Positions 29,666-39,223 of a DNA stretch of 64,000 nt are shown here, piece after piece; the stretch's first letter is position 1, and each line of letters starts with the position of its first letter. The notes under the pieces are model-generated. The model saw only the letters and a program-made list of their open reading frames with translations, was not told the DNA's origin and made no database searches. The stretch is taken from positions 30,248 through 94,247 of the forward strand of contig NZ_JANJZR010000009.1 of assembly GCF_024623065.1 (NCBI RefSeq). Reading direction: 5' to 3'. The translations under genes and the position numbers were made by a program. The stretch is from Bacteroides acidifaciens (GTDB lineage: Bacteria; Bacteroidota; Bacteroidia; Bacteroidales; Bacteroidaceae).

Positions 29666-31654
29666 ATGAAACAAGAAGAAGACAAATTCACCGGGTTGCC
29701 CGAGAATGCGTTCAGAGAGTTGAAACCAGGGGAAGTCTACAACCCATTGATGAGTTCCTCGAAAAATTATCCGGAAGTTAATTTCTGGTCAGTAGCCTGG
29801 GGTATCGCCATGGCAATCCTTTTCTCGGCTGCCGCTGCCTATCTGGGCTTGAAAGTGGGGCAAGTATTTGAAGCTGCTATTCCGATTGCGATTATCGCGG
29901 TAGGAGTTTCAGGGGCAGCAAAAAGAAAGAATGCATTGGGAGAAAACGTTATTATCCAGTCTATTGGAGCTTGTTCGGGAGTAATTGTAGCCGGAGCTAT
30001 CTTTACGTTGCCCGCTCTTTATATTCTTCAAGCCAAATATCCTGAAATGACAGTTACCTTTATGCAAGTATTCATCAGTTCTTTGCTGGGTGGCGTATTG
30101 GGCATTCTGTTCCTGATTCCTTTCCGGAAATATTTCGTCAGCGACATGCACGGCAAATATCCTTTCCCGGAAGCAACTGCTACCACACAGGTGTTAATCT
30201 CCGGTGAGAAAGGCGGCAGCCAAGCCAAGCCGTTGTTGATGGCAGGTATGATTGGTGGTTTGTATGACTTCATTGTAGCTACGTTCGGATGGTGGAACGA
30301 GAACTTCACGACCCGTGTATGCAGTACCGGAGAGATGCTGGCAGAAAAAGCCAAACTAGTATTTAAAGTGAATACGGGTGCTGCCGTACTGGGTCTGGGA
30401 TATATTGTAGGATTGAAATATGCTTCCATCATTTGTGCCGGTTCATTGGCGGTATGGTGGATTATCATTCCGGGAATGTCCGCTATCTGGGGAGACAGCG
30501 TGCTAAACGCATGGAATCCAGAGATTACGGCTACCGTAGGGATGATGAGTCCGGAGGATATTTTCAAATATTATGCGAAGAGTATTGGTATTGGCGGTAT
30601 CGCCATGGCGGGAGTGATTGGTATTATCCGCTCCTGGGGAATTATCAAAAGTGCCGTCGGACTGGCAGCCAAGGAAATGGGCGGTAAGGGTAATGTTGAA
30701 AAGACTATTATACGTACACAACGCGATCTTTCGATGAAGATTATCGCAATAGGCTCTATCATCACACTGATATTAATTGTACTGTTCTTCTACTTTGACG
30801 TAATGCAGGGTAATTTATTGCATACATTGGTGGCTATTATTTTAGTTGCCGGCATTTCTTTCCTGTTCACCACGGTAGCTGCCAACGCTATTGCAATCGT
30901 GGGTACTAATCCTGTGTCGGGAATGACGTTGATGACGCTGATCTTAGCTTCCGTAGTGATGGTGGCTGTCGGTCTGAAAGGTCCTTCGGGTATGGTTGCC
31001 GCATTGGTTATGGGTGGCGTGGTATGTACAGCGCTTTCAATGGCGGGCGGTTTCATTACCGACTTAAAGATTGGTTACTGGTTGGGAAACACTCCTGCCA
31101 AACAAGAAACATGGAAGTTTCTGGGAACAATCGTATCGGCTGCAACCGTAGGCGGTGTGATGATTATCCTGAACAAAACATACGGATTTACAAGCGGTGC
31201 ACTGGCTGCTCCGCAAGCCAATGCGATGGCAGCCGTTATCGAACCGCTGATGAGTGGCGTAGGCGCACCTTGGTTGTTATATGGTATCGGCGCTGTGTTA
31301 GCTATTATTCTGACTCTTTGTAAAATTCCTGCATTAGCTTTTGCATTGGGTATGTTTATTCCTTTGGAACTGAATGTACCGTTGGTAGTGGGCGGAGCTG
31401 TAAACTGGTTTGTTACAACCCGCAGCAAGGACGCCACATTGAATACGGAAAGAGGAGAAAAAGGAACGCTGCTGGCTTCCGGTTTTATTGCCGGTGGTGC
31501 ATTGATGGGAGTTATCAGTGCCGCTATGCGTTTCGGAGGAGTCAATCTTGTGAATGAAGCATGGCTGAACAATACCTGGTCGGAAGTGTTAGCATTAGGA
31601 GCATATGCCCTGTTGATTCTTTACTTTATCAAAGCTTCAATGAAAGTTAAATAA
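29666..31654 (+). CDS. OPT family oligopeptide transporter
   Basis: A 662-residue polytopic protein with roughly 16 hydrophobic segments. The N-terminal ELKPGEVYNPLMSS, the GLKVGQVFEAAIPIAI segment, GKYPFPEATATTQVL and repeated GVSGAAK/NPVSGM words fit the OPT superfamily. It imports short peptides or metal chelates by proton symport. The next gene, a DUF1460 amidase 5 bases on, suggests uptake of peptides released from cell wall or host diet. Located in the inner membrane. Confidence 0.9.
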   Translation: MKQEEDKFTGLPENAFRELKPGEVYNPLMSSSKNYPEVNFWSVAWGIAMAILFSAAAAYLGLKVGQVFEAAIPIAIIAVGVSGAAKRKNALGENVIIQSIGACSGVIVAGAIFTLPALYILQAKYPEMTVTFMQVFISSLLGGVLGILFLIPFRKYFVSDMHGKYPFPEATATTQVLISGEKGGSQAKPLLMAGMIGGLYDFIVATFGWWNENFTTRVCSTGEMLAEKAKLVFKVNTGAAVLGLGYIVGLKYASIICAGSLAVWWIIIPGMSAIWGDSVLNAWNPEITATVGMMSPEDIFKYYAKSIGIGGIAMAGVIGIIRSWGIIKSAVGLAAKEMGGKGNVEKTIIRTQRDLSMKIIAIGSIITLILIVLFFYFDVMQGNLLHTLVAIILVAGISFLFTTVAANAIAIVGTNPVSGMTLMTLILASVVMVAVGLKGPSGMVAALVMGGVVCTALSMAGGFITDLKIGYWLGNTPAKQETWKFLGTIVSAATVGGVMIILNKTYGFTSGALAAPQANAMAAVIEPLMSGVGAPWLLYGIGAVLAIILTLCKIPALAFALGMFIPLELNVPLVVGGAVNWFVTTRSKDATLNTERGEKGTLLASGFIAGGALMGVISAAMRFGGVNLVNEAWLNNTWSEVLALGAYALLILYFIKASMKVK

Positions 31655-31659
31655 ATAGT

Positions 31660-32460
31660 ATGGGGAGATTTTTATCCGTCATAGTATCGTTTGTCAGTGT
31701 AATGACTTTTGCACAGGAACAGTCTGCGGAGCCTGCTCCGCAGGACTCTGCAGAGTTCACGGCACCCACAGCGATGTTACAAATCGGAAAGTCTTATTTG
31801 GGAACAAAATATGTAGCCAATACCTTAGACCGGGACGGAGAAGAGAAACTGGTCGTCCGAACGGATGCGGTAGATTGCCTTACTTTCGTAGAATATACGT
31901 TGGCGCAGGCTCTCAGTCCATCTTTTGCAGAGAATCTGCAAAAGATACGGTATCGGGACGGTATTATTGACGGTTACCCTTCGCGATTGCATTATACGTC
32001 CGACTGGATTGATAACGGTGTCCGGCACGGTTTCCTTACAGATGTCACCGCTGAGAATAGCACGCCTACAATGAAATTATCCCTTTCATATATGTCCACT
32101 CATCCCAAACAATACAAGAAATTGTCTGATTCGCCGGAAAATGTGTTACGGATGATTGAACATGAGAAAGTCTTATCAGGAAAAGCAATACATTGGCTAC
32201 CGAAAAGCCAATTGCCGGAAAACGGATTGCCGTGGATTATGGACGGAGACATTATCGCTATCACAACGAAGTTGCCTGGATTGGACATTGCTCATGTAGG
32301 AATAGCAGAATATAAAAATGGAAAGTTGCATCTGCTGCACGCTTCTTCCACACTAGGGAAGGTGGTTGTCAGTGATACGCCTCTCAGCCATATGCTCGAC
32401 AATAATAAATCGTGGACAGGCATACGTGTTATCCGGATGTCACACATTAAAAACAACTGA
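31660..32460 (+). CDS. DUF1460 family cell-wall amidase-like protein
   Basis: A 266-residue protein with signal peptide (MGRFLSVIVSFVSVMTFAQ). It has the NlpC/P60-type DUF1460 signature: AVDCLTFVEYTLA with the candidate catalytic cysteine, then GLDIAHVGIAE with the histidine and LHLLHASSTLGKVVV. Structures of this family show N-acetylmuramoyl-L-alanine amidase-like activity on wall fragments. Cotranscribed with the OPT transporter, consistent with trimming and importing wall peptides. Confidence 0.85.
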   Translation: MGRFLSVIVSFVSVMTFAQEQSAEPAPQDSAEFTAPTAMLQIGKSYLGTKYVANTLDRDGEEKLVVRTDAVDCLTFVEYTLAQALSPSFAENLQKIRYRDGIIDGYPSRLHYTSDWIDNGVRHGFLTDVTAENSTPTMKLSLSYMSTHPKQYKKLSDSPENVLRMIEHEKVLSGKAIHWLPKSQLPENGLPWIMDGDIIAITTKLPGLDIAHVGIAEYKNGKLHLLHASSTLGKVVVSDTPLSHMLDNNKSWTGIRVIRMSHIKNN

Positions 32461-32462
32461 TT

Positions 32463-32635
32463 ATGAGACGAGTTAAATATCTCCTTCTCGCCTCGTGCTT
32501 ATTTCCTGTCTTAAGCGGGAGCACAAGGAGCGGAATCAACTTCTGGCCCATAGCGTAGATTTCTCATACGCATTGGCGGATAAGAATAGCTTTATGCACC
32601 GCACTTGGCAGTTGGGAGTCGGAATAGCTTTCTAA
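32463..32635 (+). pseudogene. Internally deleted outer-membrane protein gene
   Basis: From 32463 a signal-peptide-like start (MRRVKYLLLASCLFPVLSG) ends at a TAG at 32556. In another frame, 32549-32635 reads HSVDFSYALADKN and HRTWQLGVGIAF followed by TAA, i.e. the last barrel strands ending in phenylalanine, as outer-membrane proteins do. The two parts look like the two ends of one gene joined by a large deletion with frame shift. The last 44 bases overlap the lipB 3' end on the other strand. Confidence 0.5.
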
Positions 32636-33275
32636 GCTCCTCTTCGAGGCGTTGCTTCACTTCGTCCATGGGTACATCGTGCTTCAACTCCTGACGAAGA
32701 GAAGTGACGCCTTTATCTATAAATCCACAAGGATGAATATAGCTGAAATATCGTAAATCCGTATTTACATTCAAAGCCAATCCGTGCATAGTGACGTAAT
32801 GGCTGCTCCTCACTCCTATCGCACAAATCTTACGGGCACGAGGAGTATCGCCTTCCAGCCAGACACCCGTTGCTTTCTCCAATCTTCCAGCTTCAATGCC
32901 ATAAGATGCGCACACATGTATCACTGCTTCTTCCAACAGATGAACATATTCTTTCAGCCCAAGCCCGAACTCTTCCAAATTCAATATAGGATAGCATACT
33001 AACTGTCCGGGGCCGTGATAAGTGATGTCTCCCCCTCTGTCGATATGATAAAGAGTCGCATCAATCGCTTTCAACTGTTGGTCACTCAGCAACATATTAT
33101 TTTCTTTCCCACTACGTCCCAAAGTATAGACGTGAGAATGCTCGCACATAATAATACGGTTCTCATAGGCTTCGCCCTGAGCTTTTGCTCGGACAACGCT
33201 GTCAAACCATTCCGTCTGCCGTTGCCATGCCTCGGCATACGGTATCAAATTCCAATCGACAAAAACTGTTTTCAT
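32592..33275 (-). CDS. lipB: Lipoyl(octanoyl) transferase LipB
   Basis: A 227-residue LipB. It shows HSHVYTLGRSG near residue 48, DRGGDITYHGPGQLVCYP (~80-97), KICAIGVR (~150), and HPCGF (~182) with the catalytic cysteine, plus a lysine in the KICA box. It transfers octanoyl groups from acyl-carrier protein to lipoate-dependent enzymes such as the glycine-cleavage H protein. Its TATCTTTG promoter element sits just upstream. Confidence 0.95.
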   Translation of the reverse strand: MKTVFVDWNLIPYAEAWQRQTEWFDSVVRAKAQGEAYENRIIMCEHSHVYTLGRSGKENNMLLSDQQLKAIDATLYHIDRGGDITYHGPGQLVCYPILNLEEFGLGLKEYVHLLEEAVIHVCASYGIEAGRLEKATGVWLEGDTPRARKICAIGVRSSHYVTMHGLALNVNTDLRYFSYIHPCGFIDKGVTSLRQELKHDVPMDEVKQRLEEELRKLFRLPTAKCGA

Positions 33276-33280
33276 AGAAA

Positions 33281-33288
33281 CAAAGATA
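33281..33288 (-). promoter_or_regulatory. -7 element for lipB
   Basis: TATCTTTG on the minus strand, only 5 bases upstream of the ATG, implying a near-leaderless message. Confidence 0.55.
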
Positions 33289-33308
33289 AGAAATAAAAAG
33301 AAAATATG

Positions 33309-33316
33309 TACATTTG
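33309..33316 (+). promoter_or_regulatory. -7 element for AraC-type gene
   Basis: TACATTTG matches TAnnTTTG. It falls inside an in-frame upstream extension of the AraC gene and so supports the start at 33342. Confidence 0.55.
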
Positions 33317-33341
33317 TCGGCCGAATATAACAAACACAACT

Positions 33342-34181
33342 ATGAAAATGGACTTTCCACAGGTAGACTTGCCTACCGAAATATTAGCATGGACGAATGT
33401 CACAGAAGATATTCTGAATATTTATAAGCAATCTTGCCGGTTGCAAGCATGTATTGTTGCCATATGTACCGAAGGCTCAATGAAAGCATCCATCAACTTG
33501 CTCGATTATGAAATCCGTCCCAATGACTTGATAACACTATTGCCGGGCACCATCATTCAGTTCCGCGAAAAAACAGAAAAAGTATGTCTCTGCTTCGCTG
33601 GTTTTTCCGCTCATTGTGCCGGACGAATCAATCTGATGAAAAGTATCGGAAATGCTTATCCTAAACTAATCGAACAACCAATTGTACCGCTTACCGAAGA
33701 AGTGACCGGTTATCTGAAAGATTATTTCGCTCTGCTAGCACGTGCCAGTTGCAACGAAAACTTCGAGATGGATCCTGAGTTGGTAGAATTGGCACTTCAG
33801 ACTATACTGACAAGCATACGGCTGATATACCATAACTATCCAGGAGAAAACAGCAGTTCAAACCGTAAAAAGGAAATATGCCGGGAACTGATTCAATCTA
33901 TCACCGAAAATTATAAGAACGAACGTCGGGCACAGTTTTACGCAGACCAATTGGGGATATCCCTCCAACATCTGAGTACTACCGTAAGACAAGTGACCGG
34001 AAAAAGCGTACTGGATACGATTGCCTATATCGTCATCATGGATGCTAAAGCCAAACTGAAGGGTACGAATATGACTATCCAAGAAATAGCTTATTCACTA
34101 AACTTTCCAAGTGCTTCTTTCTTCGGCAAATATTTCAGACGATATGTAGGAATGACACCGTTGGAATTCAGAAATAGATAG
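33342..34181 (+). CDS. AraC-family transcriptional regulator
   Basis: A 279-residue regulator. Residues ~1-150 form a cupin-like sensing domain (SMKASINLLDYEIRPNDLITLLPG). The C-terminal two helix-turn-helix units include QLGISLQHLSTTVRQVTGKS, ITIQEIAYSLNFPSASFFGKYFRRYVGMTPLEF. The last phrase is the classic AraC tail. Its gene faces the P-type ATPase gene tail to tail (15 bases), so metal control by it is possible but unproved. Start chosen at ATG 33342 (MKMDF). Confidence 0.9.
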   Translation: MKMDFPQVDLPTEILAWTNVTEDILNIYKQSCRLQACIVAICTEGSMKASINLLDYEIRPNDLITLLPGTIIQFREKTEKVCLCFAGFSAHCAGRINLMKSIGNAYPKLIEQPIVPLTEEVTGYLKDYFALLARASCNENFEMDPELVELALQTILTSIRLIYHNYPGENSSSNRKKEICRELIQSITENYKNERRAQFYADQLGISLQHLSTTVRQVTGKSVLDTIAYIVIMDAKAKLKGTNMTIQEIAYSLNFPSASFFGKYFRRYVGMTPLEFRNR

Positions 34182-34196
34182 TATTTTTGTGATTAA

Positions 34197-36413
34197 TTAC
34201 CTGTACCTTCTTCCCAAGCTCAGTGAATTAAGTACTACACTCACACTGGAGAAAGCCATAGCGGCACTTGCCAGCATCGGATTCAATAATAAACCATTCA
34301 AGGGGAACAGAACACCGGCAGCAATAGGAATACCTATCAGATTATAAATAAATGCCCAAAACAGGTTTTGATGAATCAGTTTGACCGTCTGCCTCGATAA
34401 CTGGAATGCTTTAGGAAGCAACAAGAGGTCGGATGTCATCAAAGTCACCATAGCAACATCCATAGCAATATCCGTTCCTTTCCCCATAGCAATACTGACG
34501 TCCGCCAATGCCAAGGCTTGCGAATCATTGATGCCATCCCCTACCATGGCGACTTTCTTTCCCTGCAATTGCAACTCTTGAACAAAATCGGCTTTATCGG
34601 CGGGAAGAGCATCAGCTACAAAACGTTCGATTCCCAAATGAGAAACAACGGCCAAAGCCGTCCGTTGCCCGTCGCCGGTCAGCATACATATGTCAATGCC
34701 CTGGCGTTTCAGTTCTTTCACCGCTTCGGCAGAAGTTGCTTTTATCGGGTCGGAGACTGCAATAATAGCCAACAGTTCACTTTCGCAACCAAAGTAAATA
34801 ATCCCGTTTCCGTCCGATTCATAACGGACCAGCATATCGGCCATTACATCATTCATCGTGGCACTGAAATCCCTTAATAGTTTGTGACTGCCTACCCAAT
34901 ATACTTTCCCTTGATAGAAGACTTTAATGCCTTTTCCTGTGATACTTTCAAAGCTGTCCAGTTTAGCGGGCTGTATCCTTTCCTCGTTCTGAAGCGCAGC
35001 GACTATGGCACCGGCAAGCGGATGCTCCGATTTCATTTCCGCAGCCAAAAGTACATCTTTATAATGCGGTTCCTGAGACTGTGCCCATAACCATCCGGTG
35101 GCTGTGGGATGCCCTTCTGTCAATGTCCCGGTCTTATCCAATACAACAACATCCACCTTACGCATTTGTTCCAAAGCAACAGCGTCCTTTATCAGAATAT
35201 GCAGACTGGCAGCTTTGCCGATTCCCACCATCAAGGCAGTAGGTGTGGCAAGCCCTAAGGCACACGGACAAGCGATAACAAGAACAGAAACAGCAGACAG
35301 TATACCATAAGATATGTATTCACCGCCGCCAATGACTACCCATAAGATAAACGTAAGGATAGCAATGCCCAGCACAACAGGTACGAAAATTCCAGTTATG
35401 CGGTCGACAATACGCTGTACGGGGGCTTTGCTGCCTTGTGCTTCCTGCACCGTGTGAATGATGTGTGCCAATACAGTCTCACTGCCGACTTGAGTTGCGC
35501 TAATGATAAACGAGCCGCGTTGGTTGATAGTTCCCGCCAGTACTTTATCGCCTATCTTCTTTTCTACTGGAATAGGCTCACCGCTTATCATACTTTCGTC
35601 GACATAGGAGTCACCTTCAGAAAGCTTACCATCCACGGGAATCTGCTCTCCTGGACGGACAACAACCAAATCACCGACTTGCAGTTGCTCAATCAGAATC
35701 TCTTCTTCTACTCCGTTGCGCAACACGCGGGCTACTTTAGGCTGCATACCCATCAACTTGCGGATAGCGTTGGAAGTATTTCCTTTCGCGCGTTCTTCCA
35801 TCAGCTTGCCAGTCAACACGAAAGCAATAATTACCGCAGAAGCTTCGTAATAGACGTGTGATTCTAATCCACGAGCATACCAGAATTCAGGAAAGAAAGT
35901 ATTAAACAAGCTGAACAGAAAAGCGATGGAAGTACTCAACGCAACCAAAGTGTCCATATTGCTTCGTCCCATCTTTGCTTGCTTCCAGGCTCCGGTAAAG
36001 AAACCACCACCGAAAAAGACCATGACAGGGATGGCAAACACCATCTGAATTTCGTTAGAATATGGCATATGCATCAATACCATAGAGAATATCAGCAGCG
36101 GCACTACCAAAATCCATGCACCAATCACTTTCCGTTTCAAGCGAACGTAGCGTTTATGCTGCTCTTCTTCCTGACGCTCTTCTTTATGAGTTTCCTCCAC
36201 AATCAGGTCGTAACCCGCAGCAAGCACTGCCGCATGGATTTCTCCGGGAGTCAACTTGTCCTTCTCATAAGAAACAGTCAATGTATTAGTGGCAAAATTA
36301 ACGGAAGCCTCAGTGACTCCCGACAATTTCCTTACTGTTTTTTCAACATTATTAGCACAGCCCGCACAATGCATATTGAGCACGGGAAATGCTTTTTTCA
36401 CTATATTCCCCAT
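34197..36413 (-). CDS. copA: P1B-type copper-transporting ATPase
   Basis: A 738-residue heavy-metal pump. N-terminal HMA domain (residues 1-70) with the MHCAGC metal-binding motif. The transmembrane CPC motif is in [12 protein letters not shown], the phosphorylation site in DKTGTLTEG, and HP, TGD and GDGIND motifs follow in order. TM7 has YN and TM8 MAFSS, the residues used by Cu(I) (P1B-1) pumps, so copper export is likely. Third gene of a minus-strand metal locus, after TonB receptor and secreted HMA protein. Confidence 0.9.
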   Translation of the reverse strand: MGNIVKKAFPVLNMHCAGCANNVEKTVRKLSGVTEASVNFATNTLTVSYEKDKLTPGEIHAAVLAAGYDLIVEETHKEERQEEEQHKRYVRLKRKVIGAWILVVPLLIFSMVLMHMPYSNEIQMVFAIPVMVFFGGGFFTGAWKQAKMGRSNMDTLVALSTSIAFLFSLFNTFFPEFWYARGLESHVYYEASAVIIAFVLTGKLMEERAKGNTSNAIRKLMGMQPKVARVLRNGVEEEILIEQLQVGDLVVVRPGEQIPVDGKLSEGDSYVDESMISGEPIPVEKKIGDKVLAGTINQRGSFIISATQVGSETVLAHIIHTVQEAQGSKAPVQRIVDRITGIFVPVVLGIAILTFILWVVIGGGEYISYGILSAVSVLVIACPCALGLATPTALMVGIGKAASLHILIKDAVALEQMRKVDVVVLDKTGTLTEGHPTATGWLWAQSQEPHYKDVLLAAEMKSEHPLAGAIVAALQNEERIQPAKLDSFESITGKGIKVFYQGKVYWVGSHKLLRDFSATMNDVMADMLVRYESDGNGIIYFGCESELLAIIAVSDPIKATSAEAVKELKRQGIDICMLTGDGQRTALAVVSHLGIERFVADALPADKADFVQELQLQGKKVAMVGDGINDSQALALADVSIAMGKGTDIAMDVAMVTLMTSDLLLLPKAFQLSRQTVKLIHQNLFWAFIYNLIGIPIAAGVLFPLNGLLLNPMLASAAMAFSSVSVVLNSLSLGRRYR

Positions 36414-36431
36414 ATATAATTATCATTTTTT

Positions 36432-36470
36432 GGCCTTTCCCCTTCCTCAGAAGAGGTGTGAAGAAAGGCC
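36432..36470 (-). other. Intercistronic hairpin before copA
   Basis: GGCCTTTC (36432-36439) and GAAAGGCC (36463-36470) form a perfect 8-bp stem. On the minus strand it is followed by AAAAAA, not T, so it is not a classical terminator. It may be a processing or stabilising element giving unequal copA and HMA-protein levels. Confidence 0.5.
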
Positions 36471-36513
36471 ATCGTTGATTTATAGAAACAAGCTAATATG
36501 AATATTTGTTCAA

Positions 36514-36837
36514 TTACTTCTTATCCGCTTTCTTATCGTCTTTCTTCGTTTCTTTCACAAATTCGGCTTCATAATTGAATTTATTAAATCCCGCCTGCAA
36601 GTTCTTCACATTTGTCTTTTCAGCATCGTATGTGATAGTAACCATCCGGTCTTTCACAACAGTGGAAATATCTTTCAGACCTTTCTCAAAACGCATGTTG
36701 TCCTTCACCTTCTTTTCACATTTTTCGCAGTGCATCTGAGTCACTCTGAATACTACCACACGAATATCCTTTGCCATTACGGCAACTACACTCAAAAGAG
36801 CCACCACGCAAGTGGCCATCCATCTTTTTGTTCTCAT
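36514..36837 (-). CDS. Secreted heavy-metal-associated (HMA) domain protein
   Basis: A 107-residue protein with a signal peptide (MRTKRWMATCVVALLSVVAVMA) followed by one HMA fold: VFRVTQMHCEKCEKKVKDNM (CxxC) and later VKDRMVTITYDAEKTN. A lysine- and aspartate-rich tail ends it. It would be a periplasmic metal chaperone, delivering Cu or another ion. The ATG at 36837 is preferred over an upstream ATG at 36861, which would overlap the TonB receptor stop region. Confidence 0.85.
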   Translation of the reverse strand: MRTKRWMATCVVALLSVVAVMAKDIRVVVFRVTQMHCEKCEKKVKDNMRFEKGLKDISTVVKDRMVTITYDAEKTNVKNLQAGFNKFNYEAEFVKETKKDDKKADKK

Positions 36838-36870
36838 TTTTCTTATCTGTTTAAATATCATGTATTCTTT

Positions 36871-39093
36871 TTATTCACTGTTTCTAGCCAGATTGAAACG
36901 CAATCCGATATATGCTTTCGCACCGTGCATCGGCCCCCATATCATCGTGGAATCAAAATTATCTCCCCAAGGATTTGCCGCATCGATAATCGGGTTCTTC
37001 TGCTTGAAGTTTGTCAGATTCTCGCCACCTACGTAAATAGACCAACGACGGAAATAGCGGGTCACTTGCAAGCTGAGTTGTTCAAAGCTACCATAACGGC
37101 GGTTCCATGAGAGTTGTCCGTCCTCAAGTTCATAAGGAGCAGGCATTCTGCCGCCACCATTCAATTGCAGCGTTGCGTCAAATTGCCATATTCCCAACGG
37201 AGTTTGGTAAGATGCAGTCAGTAATCCTTTGTATTTACTGGTCAGAGGTTTTTCCATTCGTTGGCCTTTGTAGGTAGTTTGCGCATCCGTCAAGCGGTAA
37301 GCGCCTGTCAAGGTGAATCCTTTGAAGAACGGATAGCTGGCTTCCACTTGGAATACATGCGAGTATGAACGCCCGTCAAGGTTGTAGAAGGATACTCCAT
37401 GGGGATTACTGTCCATATCTAAAACGACTTGTTTCAGAAAGTCCGTATAGTAGTATTCAGCATTTATATTCAGTGTTTTGCCGACTATCGGAATGTAGGT
37501 AGATACACTTGCACCATAGTTCCATGCTTCTTCCATATCCAGATTCTTCGCAATCTCTACTTTACGGCTGCTGGAAAACAGATAGTTATTTTCCGCCAAT
37601 ACATGATTTGTCCGGTAGCCTTTTCCGGCAGAGAGACGGAAGTTCACATATTCATTCGGATTGTATTTGAGATGCGCACGAGGAGTTACAAAGAATCCAT
37701 GTTCATTACTGTAATCTCCGCGAAGTCCTGCCATAAACATCCATTGTTCGTTCAGATTCAAGGTATACTGCACATAAGCACCAGGGACGGCTTCTTTCTC
37801 AAAAGCTTTGAGAGCGACTTTATCTGCATTATCTTCCAAACGGTAATGTTGGTTGTAAGCATCGTAATTAAAACTTAGTCCGACAGAGAAACCGTTCTGC
37901 TTATTAAACTCCGTTTCAAACATCAATGAAGCGTAAACATTGGTTTGGTCTACATTATAAAGTTTCTGTCCGTAGCTGGCGTCCTGATTATGCAAAGAGG
38001 CAGAAAGAATCAAAGCTAGGTTTGTATTCTTCTCCTTATTAAATATATAAGCATTTTTGGTGAAGAACTCATAACGTTCTGTATCAATGTTCACTTTATA
38101 AGGGTTGTCAAAATGCATTCCACCATGACTGGCTTGTCCGCTGGTACGTGTTTCGGAAAGTGCTTTGATACCTGCCTGGAAAACATAATGGTCGCCCATA
38201 TACGCCCACCGGTTCCACACGTTGTATTGCTCTACCTGCGGAATATCTATAAATCCGTCATCATTGCCATCGTGGGCTTTTGTCTCGTTTTCATAATGCG
38301 CCAGCAGAGAAGTACTCCAGCGTTTGGAGATTTTCAGCGTAGCATCCGCATTGGCTTCATAACGACTGGTGGTGCTTGCGAAAAGATTAGCAGATACCCA
38401 GTCTGCTTCCGGCAATTGGGGTTTCTTGAACTCAACGTTAATCTGCCCTGTAATGGCTTCATAACCGTTCTTCACGGAAGAGGTTCCTTTAGATACCTGT
38501 ATGCTCTGCATCCATGGACCTGGGACATAACCTAAACCATAAGGAGAAGCAGCCCCGCGATAGTTTGGAATGTTCTCCGTCAGCATCTGCACATAAGTGC
38601 CGGACAATCCCAACAATTTGATTTGCCTGGCTCCTGTTGCCGCATCGGAATAGCTCACATCGACTGAAGGATTTGTCACAAAACTTTCTCCCAAGTTACA
38701 ACAAGCGGCTCTGCTCAATTCAGCACTACTTATCATATCTTCATTCATCACGCTGCTACGCAGTTTCATTGTACCCAATCGGCGACTGACTACATTTACT
38801 TCATTCAACTCAACCCCATCACGAAGTACAATATCCAGTTTCTGATTCTTACCATTCACATGAATTGTATCGTTCTGAAAACCGATAAAACTGACTATCA
38901 GCATATGGCTTTTGGAAGGTTTACTGATAGAAAAACTTCCGTCTTCCTTAGTAGTCACGCCTTGTCCTGTATTCATCCAGAACACGTTTGCTCCGGGAAC
39001 AACTTCCCCGGTACTATCTTTTACCGTTCCGTATACTTGTGCCTGCATATTGCTTGCAAACAACAGGAACAGTCCTACTATCATATATTTCAT
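36871..39093 (-). CDS. TonB-dependent outer-membrane receptor
   Basis: A 740-residue receptor: signal peptide (residues 1-18), a carboxypeptidase regulatory-like domain (about 20-100; YGTVKDSTGEVVPGANVFW), plug (about 105-230) with LLGLSGTYVQMLTENIP, then a 22-strand barrel ending in phenylalanine-rich strands and LRFNLARNSE. The substrate is unknown; the adjacent HMA protein and CopA-like pump argue for metal or metallophore uptake. The promoter overlaps a palindrome (39138-39154). Confidence 0.85.
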   Translation of the reverse strand: MKYMIVGLFLLFASNMQAQVYGTVKDSTGEVVPGANVFWMNTGQGVTTKEDGSFSISKPSKSHMLIVSFIGFQNDTIHVNGKNQKLDIVLRDGVELNEVNVVSRRLGTMKLRSSVMNEDMISSAELSRAACCNLGESFVTNPSVDVSYSDAATGARQIKLLGLSGTYVQMLTENIPNYRGAASPYGLGYVPGPWMQSIQVSKGTSSVKNGYEAITGQINVEFKKPQLPEADWVSANLFASTTSRYEANADATLKISKRWSTSLLAHYENETKAHDGNDDGFIDIPQVEQYNVWNRWAYMGDHYVFQAGIKALSETRTSGQASHGGMHFDNPYKVNIDTERYEFFTKNAYIFNKEKNTNLALILSASLHNQDASYGQKLYNVDQTNVYASLMFETEFNKQNGFSVGLSFNYDAYNQHYRLEDNADKVALKAFEKEAVPGAYVQYTLNLNEQWMFMAGLRGDYSNEHGFFVTPRAHLKYNPNEYVNFRLSAGKGYRTNHVLAENNYLFSSSRKVEIAKNLDMEEAWNYGASVSTYIPIVGKTLNINAEYYYTDFLKQVVLDMDSNPHGVSFYNLDGRSYSHVFQVEASYPFFKGFTLTGAYRLTDAQTTYKGQRMEKPLTSKYKGLLTASYQTPLGIWQFDATLQLNGGGRMPAPYELEDGQLSWNRRYGSFEQLSLQVTRYFRRWSIYVGGENLTNFKQKNPIIDAANPWGDNFDSTMIWGPMHGAKAYIGLRFNLARNSE

Positions 39094-39118
39094 TCTTTCT
39101 AAACTTTCTTTCGAGATA

Positions 39119-39154
39119 CAAAATTAGTTCATTTTTCATGCAACTTGGTTGCAT
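39119..39154 (-). promoter_or_regulatory. Promoter with overlapping palindromic operator candidate
   Basis: On the minus strand TAATTTTG (39126-39119) is the -7 box of the TonB receptor gene. ATGCAACTTGGTTGCAT (39138-39154), a perfect 7+3+7 palindrome, covers the -33 region, where a bound repressor would block transcription. Its size and symmetry are those of Fur-family metalloregulator sites; no regulator is identified. Confidence 0.6.
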
Positions 39155-39223
39155 TCAATCTCACCTCACCTTCCAGCTTTAATTCATCAGAAAGCAAAGT
39201 CCTAAAAAAGAAAGAGATAGTGG

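Noticed and set aside
30028..30567. Minus-strand frame of 179 codons inside the OPT transporter gene
   Set aside because: Antisense to clear OPT motifs; shadow frame.
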